A stretch of 49,707 bases of DNA from an uncultured Oscillospiraceae bacterium (lineage in GTDB: Bacteria > Bacillota > Clostridia > Oscillospirales > Oscillospiraceae). Position 1 is the first letter of the stretch. Every line of letters begins with the position of its first letter. The stretch lies in NCBI GenBank assembly GCA_947626785.1, contig CANQTO010000018.1, positions 1 to 49,707 of the forward strand. Direction: 5' to 3'. The notes below the pieces were generated by a model. It saw only the letters and a list, made by a program, of their open reading frames with translations, ran no database searches and was not told where the DNA came from. Below, one piece after another: positions 15,180-21,919 of the stretch. Position numbers and translations under genes: made by a program.

Positions 15180-16346
15180 ATGGTCTTCGGGCTTTTGAAG
15201 GACAGCAAGGCCGGCGAATACCGCACCATCGCCACCCCCTCGGAGATCGCCTCTCTCCGGGCCGCCGGGCATCGGACCCTGGTCCAGCGGGGCGCAGGAG
15301 AGGGAGCCGGTTTTCCGGATGAGGCCTACGCCGCCGCCGGGGCCGAGCTTAAGGATACGGCGGAGGCGGTCTTCGCCGAGGCCGATCTGATCGCCAAGGT
15401 GAAGGAGCTGGAGGACGGGGAGTACGCCCTGCTGCGGGAGGGGCAGATGCTGTTCTGCTGCCTGCACCCAGCCGCCCATCCGGCGGAGGTGCAGGCCCTG
15501 CTGAAAAGCGGCTGCATCGCCTTCGCCGCCGAGGACAGCCACCGCTACGGCTCCCCCAACTGCGAGGCGGCCGGCAAGCAGGGCGTCCTCTTCGGCCTGG
15601 AATCCATGCAGACCATCCACGGCGGCAAGGGCAAGTACGTGGGCGGCCTGGCCGGGGCTCCGGCCATGGAGGTGCTGGTGCTGGGCTGCGGCAACGTGGG
15701 CCGGGCGGCCCTGTCCGTGCTGGTGGCCCTGGGGGCCCGGGTCACGGTGATGGGCCAGCGCCTGGGGCCTCTGCGGGAGCTGGAGTTCCAGTACCCGGGC
15801 CGGATCGACACCAGGATCTGCACCAAGGAGAACATCGCCGCCCTGCTGCCAAGGACCGATATGGTGCTCAACTGCGTCCGCTGGCCCAAGGACCGGAAGG
15901 ACTATCTCATCGACCGGCCCATGCTCCGGCTGATGGAGAAGGGCTCCGTGATCGTGGACATCAGCTGCGACGAGGATGGGGCCATCGAGTCCTGCCGGGA
16001 GACCAGCCACGAAAACCCCCGCTACATTGAGGAGGGGATCGTCCACTACTGCGTGCCCAATATCGCCGGGGCCATCGCCCACTCCACCTCCATCGCCTTC
16101 GCCGCCTCCGTGCTGCCCCATTTTCAGGCTCTGCTGAGCCTGGGCCCGGCGGAGGCCTGCGCCCGGGACGGCTATCTGCGCCGCTCCCTGACGGTCTATA
16201 AGGGCATATTGACCCACGAGGAGACCAGCGCCCTCCAGGGCCTGCCCTGGGCCCGTCCGGAGCAGGTGCTGGGCCTGACGGGGCGGCCCCTGGACCCGGC
16301 CCCCCCGGCCACCGTCACCAGGTCGGAGAATTATTTTAAGTTATAA
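15180..16346 (+). CDS. Alanine dehydrogenase / transhydrogenase-family NAD-dependent enzyme
   Basis: A 388-residue member of the AlaDH/PNT family. AlaDH reversibly converts alanine to pyruvate and ammonia with NAD. Seen: the N-terminal arginine region GEYRTIATP (pyruvate-binding Arg), catalytic-lysine segment IAKVKELEDGEY, the active-site histidine segment LFCCLHPAAHPAE, the Rossmann loop VLVLGCGNVGRAAL (about 163-176), the aspartate region VDISCDEDGAIES and the C-terminal NIAGAIAHSTSIAF. Several stretches differ from canonical Ald (LCLHPA, GTVLVDVAVDQGG, NMPGAVPRTST), so the substrate may not be alanine. It is the last gene of the CotH operon, 30 nt after the methyltransferase and just before a strong terminator. 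Confidence 0.8.
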   Translation: MVFGLLKDSKAGEYRTIATPSEIASLRAAGHRTLVQRGAGEGAGFPDEAYAAAGAELKDTAEAVFAEADLIAKVKELEDGEYALLREGQMLFCCLHPAAHPAEVQALLKSGCIAFAAEDSHRYGSPNCEAAGKQGVLFGLESMQTIHGGKGKYVGGLAGAPAMEVLVLGCGNVGRAALSVLVALGARVTVMGQRLGPLRELEFQYPGRIDTRICTKENIAALLPRTDMVLNCVRWPKDRKDYLIDRPMLRLMEKGSVIVDISCDEDGAIESCRETSHENPRYIEEGIVHYCVPNIAGAIAHSTSIAFAASVLPHFQALLSLGPAEACARDGYLRRSLTVYKGILTHEETSALQGLPWARPEQVLGLTGRPLDPAPPATVTRSENYFKL

Positions 16347-16347
16347 A

Positions 16348-16385
16348 AAAACAGGAGCAGTGGAAAACTCACTGCTCCTGTTTTA
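16348..16385. terminator. Bidirectional intrinsic terminator
   Basis: An 11-bp stem (16351-16361 / 16371-16381, ACAGGAGCAGT) is flanked by A6 on the left and TTTT on the right. It ends both the CotH-to-AlaDH operon and the convergent Ig-like gene. Confidence 0.93.
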
Positions 16386-16395
16386 GTCTCATATT

Positions 16396-18063
16396 TTATT
16401 TTTTGCGGAAGCGGGCGGTAAACTCCTTCAGCTTTTCGGCCACGGCGTCAAAGCCGCCATGGTTCATGATGACCACATAGCCGCCCAGGCTGCCCAGGCC
16501 CAGGGCCGCGGCCACCACGATCACCACGATGAAAGCGCTGCCGGCCCCGGTCTCGTGGGACTGGTGCTCGATCACGTGGGAGGTGGGCGGCGGGCTGGTG
16601 GGGACCGTGCCCTGAGGCACGGAGGGGGACTGCACCGGCGCCGCCGGGGCTGCCGGCGGGTTGGTCACGGCCGGGCTGTTTACAGGCGCGGCGCTCACGG
16701 GCGGGCTCGACACCGGCGGACTGGTCTGGGCCGCGGCTTTTACATTCACGTTGAAGGTGCAGCTCAGGTCTCCGTACCAGACGGTGATCTGCTGGCGGTC
16801 GCCCGCGACGGTCAGCTCCGTGGGGGAGCAGCTAAAGCCCTCCGTCACATCTCTGGCCCGGTTCCGGGTGCTGATCTCCTGGAGGACCAGGCCGGTGGTA
16901 TCCAGCGTCTCGCCCACCGTGTAGTCCCGTTTGGTGGGCAGGGTCTTGACGATCAGGCTGGCGGGCTTCTCCTCCTCCTGGACGGTCAGGGTAAAGGTGC
17001 AGGTCTTGTCCCCGTAGCTGACGGTGACGGTCTGCTCCCCGGCCCGGTCAAAGACCAAAGGCGAACAGATGAAGCCCTCGGTCACGTCCCGCTGGCCGTT
17101 GTTGGTGTAGACCCGGATGGACAGGCCCGCGGTGTCCAGGCTGTCCCCCACCGTGTAGCTCCGCTTGGTGGGCAGGGTCAGCACCCCGATGCCCTCGATG
17201 ACCTCCGACCCGGGCTGCACTGTCACCTGGAAGGTGCACTTCAAGCCCTGATAGCTCAGCTCGATATTCTGCGTGCCGGCAGTCTCCAGCCGGGTGGGAT
17301 AGAGGCTGAAGGCGCTCGTATCCGTCTGCACCTGGCTGCTGCCGTTGGCGTAGTTCACCCGCAGGCTGAGCCCGGCGGGGTCCAGGGTCTCGCCCACCGT
17401 GTAGACGGTTTTGACCGGCAGAGTCTCCACCGAGATGGAGCTGACCGCCAGGGCCTCCACGGTGACGGAGATCACGCCGGAGGTGACGCCCCGGGCAGAG
17501 CTGTCCACCGTGTTGGTGACCACGCAGTAGTAATAGCTGGTCCCCACGTTGGCGGTGTCCACCGGGCAGACCGGCTGCGTGGCCCCTTCGATGGCCGTGC
17601 CGTTGGTGCTGTTGTCCGCGCTCCGGTACCACTGATAGCTCAGCGACCCCATGGATACCGTAGCCGTGACGCTGACCTGGGCGCTGGCGCCCTGATAGCA
17701 GCGCACCGGCTCGCAGACCTGCACCGTGGGGGCCTCCGCGCTCACTGAGATCGGGCAGACATAATTGGCCGCATTGATGCTGATGAGGCAGCTGTAGTTG
17801 CCCACGTGCAGGGGCGTTCCCCGCAGGTAGATGTCCTCCATATTCGTATCCTGTTCCGGCTCCAGCGCCAGATCCACCCCTTCCGGCAGGGTGTCCGGAT
17901 CGACGTCGACCTGGCTGTCGGCAGGGACAGTGGCCACCAGATGATCCAGCTTCTCCCCCAGCTCGATCTCCTCCGGGCCCGCGTAGATCTCCGCCAGGGC
18001 CGAAGGCAGCATCGTCAGCAGCAGGAGCAGAACGGCGGCCGTTGTAAACAGCTTCTTTTTCAT
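16396..18063 (-). CDS. Secreted, membrane-anchored protein with bacterial Ig-like repeats
   Basis: A 555-residue surface protein. The order is: signal peptide MKKKLFTTAAVLLLLLTMLP ending SALA (cleavage about 24), an N-terminal beta domain, an Ig-like domain (LSYQWYRSADNS...YYYCVVTNT), three repeats of about 70-75 residues of the Big_3 type (each V-TLP-K--YTVGE-LD--GL...CTF-V-V), a Ser/Pro/Ala-rich stalk, one membrane helix (SAFIVVIVVAAALGLGSLGGY) and a basic tail ending FRKK. It therefore lies outside the membrane on a stalk. The ATG at 18063 gives a classic signal peptide; the frame opens 11 codons earlier. It has its own promoter divergent from the GH13 gene. Ligand unknown; adhesion or wall binding is an inference. 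Confidence 0.85.
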   Translation of the reverse strand: MKKKLFTTAAVLLLLLTMLPSALAEIYAGPEEIELGEKLDHLVATVPADSQVDVDPDTLPEGVDLALEPEQDTNMEDIYLRGTPLHVGNYSCLISINAANYVCPISVSAEAPTVQVCEPVRCYQGASAQVSVTATVSMGSLSYQWYRSADNSTNGTAIEGATQPVCPVDTANVGTSYYYCVVTNTVDSSARGVTSGVISVTVEALAVSSISVETLPVKTVYTVGETLDPAGLSLRVNYANGSSQVQTDTSAFSLYPTRLETAGTQNIELSYQGLKCTFQVTVQPGSEVIEGIGVLTLPTKRSYTVGDSLDTAGLSIRVYTNNGQRDVTEGFICSPLVFDRAGEQTVTVSYGDKTCTFTLTVQEEEKPASLIVKTLPTKRDYTVGETLDTTGLVLQEISTRNRARDVTEGFSCSPTELTVAGDRQQITVWYGDLSCTFNVNVKAAAQTSPPVSSPPVSAAPVNSPAVTNPPAAPAAPVQSPSVPQGTVPTSPPPTSHVIEHQSHETGAGSAFIVVIVVAAALGLGSLGGYVVIMNHGGFDAVAEKLKEFTARFRKK

Positions 18064-18112
18064 AAGCGTGTGTCCTTTCCAAAGCGTTCGTACCATACGG
18101 AGCGCTGATTTA

Positions 18113-18141
18113 TGTATACCATATTTTTACCGCTTTGTCAA
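18113..18141 (-). promoter_or_regulatory. Sigma-A promoter of the Ig-like protein gene
   Basis: On the minus strand TTGACA (18141-18136), 17-nt spacer, TATACA (18118-18113). The 5' leader is about 43 nt. Confidence 0.88.
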
Positions 18142-18251
18142 TATTCTGTAAACTTCTCCCACCCACCGGCACATTTTGGCCGCCGGAGCGGGCAAAAGCA
18201 AGATGTTTGAAATTTCCACGCCGTCCACCGCAAAATATAGTGTTTCGCCTG

Positions 18252-18280
18252 TTGAGAACGGGCGATTTCTGTGCTACAAT
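18252..18280 (+). promoter_or_regulatory. Sigma-A promoter of the GH13-ispE operon
   Basis: TTGAGA (18252-18257), 17-nt spacer, TACAAT (18275-18280). Transcription should start near 18287, about 60 nt before the GH13 ATG. The 283-bp space between this gene and the divergent Ig-like gene otherwise shows no clear operator. Confidence 0.85.
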
Positions 18281-18346
18281 AGGAAAAAGAGAAAACCGCG
18301 CCTTAAGAAAATTTAAGAATTTCGCGGGGGAAAAGAGGGGGAGCGC

Positions 18347-20044
18347 ATGGCAAATACACAATGGTATAAGGAGATGGCCGTTTATCAGATCTGGACCCGC
18401 AGCTTCTGCGACGGCAACGGGGACGGCATCGGCGATCTGTGGGGCGTGCTGTCCAAGCTGGACTATATCAAGAGCCTGGGCGTGGACGCGATCTGGTTCT
18501 CGCCCCTCTATCCCTCCCCCAACGCGGATTTTGGTTACGATATCTCCGACTACATGGACATCCACCCGGATTTCGGCAGCCTGGAGCTGTTCAAGCAGGT
18601 GCTGGAGGAGGCCCACAAGCGGGGCCTGCGGGTGTTCATGGACCTGGTGGTGAACCACACCTCGGACGAGCACCGCTGGTTCATCGAGAGCAAAAAGGGG
18701 AAGGATAACCCCTATCACGACTATTACTACTGGCGGCCCGGCCGGATGGTGGGCGGGCGGCGCATGCCCCCCAACAACTGGACCAGCCTCTTTGAGGGCG
18801 GGGCCTGGGAGTATGACGAGGGTTTAGACGAATATTATCTGCATTTGTTCGCAAAAAAACAGCCGGATCTGAACATGGACAATCCCCGGGTGCGCCGGGA
18901 GGTCAAGGAGATCCTGCGCTTCTGGCTGGACCTGGGGGTGGACGGCTTCCGGGAGGACGTGATCACCTTCATCTCCAAGACGCCGGGCATGCCCAGCAGC
19001 TATCCAAGGCTGCCCATCGCCAACGGCATGCAGCACTACGTCAACCGGCCCAAGGTCCACGACTACCTGATGGAGTTCAAGCGGGACGTGCTGGATCATT
19101 ATGACTGCTTCACCGTGGGCGAGAGCCCCATGACCACGGCGGAGACCGCCCTGCGCTACATCAGCGAGGGTCCGGACAAGGTGCTGGACGAGATGATCTC
19201 CTTCTCCCACATGGAGGCCGACTGCTTCATGACCGACATGATCCCCCGCGCCTTCAGCCTGCCCAAGCTGAAAAAGGCCCTGACCCAGTGGCAGACCGTG
19301 CTGGAGGGCAAGGCCTGGAACGCCCTGTACATAGAGAACCACGACCATCCCCGGATCATCAGCCGCTACGGCAGCGAGGAGTACCACAAGGAGAGCGGCA
19401 AGATGCTGGCCGCCATGTACATCCTCCTGAAGGGCACGCCCTTCATCTACCAGGGCCAGGAGATCGGCATGCTGAACGCCCATCTGCCCCGGCTGGATCT
19501 GTATCAGGATGTGTCCACCCGCAACAGCGCGGCCATCGCCTCCCGCTTTCTGCCCAAGAGCCGGGTGCTGAAGCTGGTCCAGCGGTCCACCCGGGAGAAC
19601 TCCCGGACACCCATGCAGTGGTCCGCAGAGGAGAACGCGGGCTTCAGCCCGGCCAAGCCCTGGTTCCCGGTCAATGAGAACTACACGGCGATCAATGTGC
19701 AGGCCCAGGAGGAGGACCCGGACTCCCTGCTGAACTTCTATCGGAAGCTGCTGAAGTTCCGCAAGGACCACCCCGTCGTCCTCTACGGCCATTACCGGGA
19801 GCTGCTGCCGGAGAACAAAAATTTGTACGTGTACGAGCGGCTCTGGAGGAATCAGCGGCTGCTGGTGATCTGTTCCTTCACCAAGGAGCAGCTGCGCTTC
19901 GAGGCCCCCGCGGGCTATGAGCTGAACAAGGGCCTGAACGTCCTGTCCAATTACGACTTTGACTTTGTTATCGCCAACGGTTTCACCACCCGGCCCTATG
20001 AGCTGCGGGTCTATCTGTTTGAAGAGGAAAGCTTGGGATCATGA
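18347..20044 (+). CDS. GH13 alpha-glucosidase, oligo-1,6-glucosidase type
   Basis: A 565-residue cytoplasmic (no signal peptide) GH13_31-like glucosidase. Catalytic residues are in place: nucleophile D204 in DGFREDVITF, acid/base E259 in FTVGESP, and stabiliser D333 in IENHDHPRI. The QPDLN motif (172-176) marks the oligo-1,6-glucosidase subgroup. Valine directly after the nucleophile is the residue associated with alpha-1,6 (isomaltase) rather than alpha-1,4 preference, so isomalto-oligosaccharides, panose or related sugars are likely substrates. HDH replaces the common HDQ at 332-334. Trehalose-6-phosphate or sucrose activity is not excluded, but no PTS or sugar ABC genes are nearby. The stop overlaps the ispE start. 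Confidence 0.9.
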   Translation: MANTQWYKEMAVYQIWTRSFCDGNGDGIGDLWGVLSKLDYIKSLGVDAIWFSPLYPSPNADFGYDISDYMDIHPDFGSLELFKQVLEEAHKRGLRVFMDLVVNHTSDEHRWFIESKKGKDNPYHDYYYWRPGRMVGGRRMPPNNWTSLFEGGAWEYDEGLDEYYLHLFAKKQPDLNMDNPRVRREVKEILRFWLDLGVDGFREDVITFISKTPGMPSSYPRLPIANGMQHYVNRPKVHDYLMEFKRDVLDHYDCFTVGESPMTTAETALRYISEGPDKVLDEMISFSHMEADCFMTDMIPRAFSLPKLKKALTQWQTVLEGKAWNALYIENHDHPRIISRYGSEEYHKESGKMLAAMYILLKGTPFIYQGQEIGMLNAHLPRLDLYQDVSTRNSAAIASRFLPKSRVLKLVQRSTRENSRTPMQWSAEENAGFSPAKPWFPVNENYTAINVQAQEEDPDSLLNFYRKLLKFRKDHPVVLYGHYRELLPENKNLYVYERLWRNQRLLVICSFTKEQLRFEAPAGYELNKGLNVLSNYDFDFVIANGFTTRPYELRVYLFEEESLGS

Positions 20045-20910
20045 CCGAGATCACGGAAAACGCCTACGCCAAACTGAATCTGTCCCTGGACGTGACCGGC
20101 CGCCGGCCCGACGGCTACCACGACATGGTGATGGTCATGCAGACCGTCTCCCTCTGCGACCGGGTGACCGTCCGCAGGACCGGCGGCAGCGGGGTATCCG
20201 CCCGGTGCAGCTGGCGCTTCATCCCCTCGGACGAGCGGAACCTGGCCGTGCGGGCGGCCCAGCGCTACCTGGAGGCCGCCGGCGAACAGGGCCAGGGGCT
20301 CTCGCTTCTGCTGGAAAAGGACATCCCGGTGGGCGCGGGTATGGCCGGCGGCTCTTCGGACGCGGCGGCGGTGCTCCGGGGCCTGAACACCCTGTACGGC
20401 GGCCGCCTCTCTAAAGAGGCGCTGCTGGAGCTGGCGGCCGCCGTGGGCTCGGACGTGGCCTTCTGTCTGGCCGGGGGGACCGCCCTGGCCCGGGGCCGGG
20501 GCGAGCTGCTCACGCCTCTGCCGCCCCTGCCGGACTGCTGCTTTGCCATCTGCAAGCCCTCCTTTTCCATCTCCACGCCGGAGCTCTTCCGGAAGCTGGA
20601 CAGCGTCCAGCTCCGGCGGCACCCGGACACGGTGGGCATCCTCAAGGCTCTGGAGGCGGGCCGCCTGGACGAGCTGTGCCACCGGCTGTACAATGTCTTT
20701 GAGGACGTGGACGACCGGCGGCTGCGGGTGGTGGGGGAGATCAAGGGCCGCCTGCTGGATTTCGGGGCCCTGGGAGCCCTGATGACCGGCACCGGCTCCG
20801 CCGTCTTCGGTGTGTTCCGGGACCGGGAAGCCGCCCGGGCCGCCTGCGGGGACCTGGAGAAGGAGTACGGCTTCTGCCGCCTGGCGGCGCCCGTGGGCCC
20901 GCTTATGTGA
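20041..20910 (+). CDS. ispE: 4-diphosphocytidyl-2-C-methyl-D-erythritol kinase
   Basis: A 289-residue GHMP kinase that phosphorylates CDP-methylerythritol in the MEP route to isoprenoids. Seen: N-terminal AYAKLNLSLDVTGRRPDGYH with the substrate-contact lysine (K11), the ATP loop PVGAGMAGGSSDAA (about 95-108), the catalytic-aspartate segment VGSDVAFCLAGG, and the C-terminal GALMTGTGSAVFGVF. Its ATG overlaps the GH13 stop (ATGA), so it is cotranslated with a sugar hydrolase, an unexpected partner. A terminator follows 15 nt after the stop. Confidence 0.96.
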   Translation: MTEITENAYAKLNLSLDVTGRRPDGYHDMVMVMQTVSLCDRVTVRRTGGSGVSARCSWRFIPSDERNLAVRAAQRYLEAAGEQGQGLSLLLEKDIPVGAGMAGGSSDAAAVLRGLNTLYGGRLSKEALLELAAAVGSDVAFCLAGGTALARGRGELLTPLPPLPDCCFAICKPSFSISTPELFRKLDSVQLRRHPDTVGILKALEAGRLDELCHRLYNVFEDVDDRRLRVVGEIKGRLLDFGALGALMTGTGSAVFGVFRDREAARAACGDLEKEYGFCRLAAPVGPLM

Positions 20911-20925
20911 TTTGAGCCTATAGAG

Positions 20926-20965
20926 AAAGCTGTGAAAACCGGAACAAGTTTTCACAGCTTTTTCC
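20926..20965 (+). terminator. Intrinsic terminator after ispE
   Basis: A 14-bp stem (AAAGCTGTGAAAAC at 20926-20939 with its complement at 20948-20961) is followed by TT and a T-rich stretch. Confidence 0.9.
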
Positions 20966-20984
20966 TGTTTAAAACCGAAAGAAA

Positions 20985-21263
20985 GCGCCCATACTATCTA
21001 CAAAGCTACATAGTATGGACGGGAGACTGTCAAAGAACTATTTGCCGATGAAACGACGACAGCCGCGAAGCGAATTTAAATCGTTTTTTGCGGCGGCGCG
21101 TACGTCGCAAAAAACTCTTTTTGGCCCAAAAGTGTGCGAACTGTTCGCCTCTGGCGAACAGTGAGTGCGCGCATTGGGCCGGCAAATCTGTCAAAAAAGG
21201 GCTACGCCCCTTTTTTGACAAGCTGGCGCCCATACTATGTACAAAGTTACATAGTATGGACGG
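20985..21263. repeat. Hairpin-rich block bounded by a 38-nt direct repeat, upstream of spoIIR
   Basis: The 359-bp space between ispE and spoIIR has no gene. A 38-nt sequence at 20985-21022 recurs at 21226-21263 with two mismatches (period 241). Each copy holds a hairpin, perfect in copy 2 (CATACTATGTA / TACATAGTATG). The 203-nt interior shows a T6...A6 stem (21083-21092 / 21106-21115), a long compound stem (GGCCCAA 21123-21129 with TTGGGCC 21174-21180, enclosing a perfect 10-bp hairpin 21140-21149 / 21153-21162), and a 13-bp stem (21189-21201 / 21208-21220). The plan mirrors the block at 3620-3897. Copy 2 ends 6 nt before the spoIIR ATG, so it could affect spoIIR expression. Confidence 0.75.
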
Positions 21264-21269
21264 TGGATT

Positions 21270-21878
21270 ATGGAAGAAAAACGTTCGGATAAGAAACTCC
21301 GGCTCTGGGAGGCAGCGGCGCTGCTCGCCCTGAGTCTGGCCCTCTGCGCGGGGGTCTGGGCCCAGGCCCGGCAGGAGGCCATCAGCGCGCCCCTGCTGCG
21401 GCTGCACGTGGTGGCCGCCTCGGACAGCGCTTATGAGCAGGCCCTGAAGCTCCGGGTGCGGGACGCGGTGCTGGACTGCCTCTCCCCCCTGCTGGAGGGA
21501 GCGGAGGACGCCCAGGAGGCCCGGGCGCGCATCGGCGGGAACTTAGAAGCCGTGACAGCGGCGGCCGAGGCCGCCGCCGAGGGCCGGCAGGTCCGGGTGA
21601 GCCTGGGGCGGGAGCTCTTTCCCACCCGGCAGTACGAGGGCTTTCGCCTGCCCGCCGGGGAGTACGAGTCCCTGCGGGTGGTGCTGGGCCAGGGAGAGGG
21701 GCACAACTGGTGGTGCATCGTGTTCCCGCCCCTCTGCGTCTCCGCCGCCCAGGCGGAGGAGCAGCTCCAGGAGACCATGGGTCCCGATGAGCTGCGCATC
21801 ATCCGGGACGGAGAGGGCTACGAGCTCCGCTTTCGGCTGGTAGAGCTCTGGGGCGAGCTGCAAAACCTTTTACATTGA
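21270..21878 (+). CDS. spoIIR: Stage II sporulation protein R
   Basis: A 202-residue secreted signalling protein made in the forespore under sigma-F. It activates the SpoIIGA protease in the mother-cell membrane so that pro-sigma-E is processed. An N-terminal membrane or signal segment (about 13-32) is followed by the diagnostic LLRLHVVAASDSAYEQALKL, LPAGEYESLRVVLGQGEGHN and NWWCIVFPPLC. This gene is strong evidence that the organism can form endospores. The ATG was chosen for the basic n-region before the hydrophobic core; the ribosome-binding site is weak (GGTGG) and lies against the hairpin of the upstream repeat. I could not identify a convincing sigma-F promoter. Confidence 0.95.
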   Translation: MEEKRSDKKLRLWEAAALLALSLALCAGVWAQARQEAISAPLLRLHVVAASDSAYEQALKLRVRDAVLDCLSPLLEGAEDAQEARARIGGNLEAVTAAAEAAAEGRQVRVSLGRELFPTRQYEGFRLPAGEYESLRVVLGQGEGHNWWCIVFPPLCVSAAQAEEQLQETMGPDELRIIRDGEGYELRFRLVELWGELQNLLH

Positions 21879-21885
21879 CCATGAC

Positions 21886-21917
21886 AAGGCCTCCGGCACT
21901 TTCGCCGGAGGCCTTGA
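21886..21917. terminator. Convergent terminator hairpin
   Basis: A perfect 12-bp stem (21886-21897 / 21904-21915, AAGGCCTCCGGC) with loop ACTTTC lies between spoIIR and the M32 peptidase gene. The T-run is short on both sides. Confidence 0.75.
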
Positions 21918-21919
21918 AT

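Noticed and set aside
13605-16217. An 870-codon minus-strand open frame opposite the PAP2, methyltransferase and AlaDH-like genes
   Set aside because: It crosses three well-supported genes and their spacers, is Gln/Gly/His-rich, and has no ribosome-binding site or family signature.
20985-21263. Attachment sites of an integrated element
   Set aside because: Direct repeats bound only 203 nt with no integrase or cargo.
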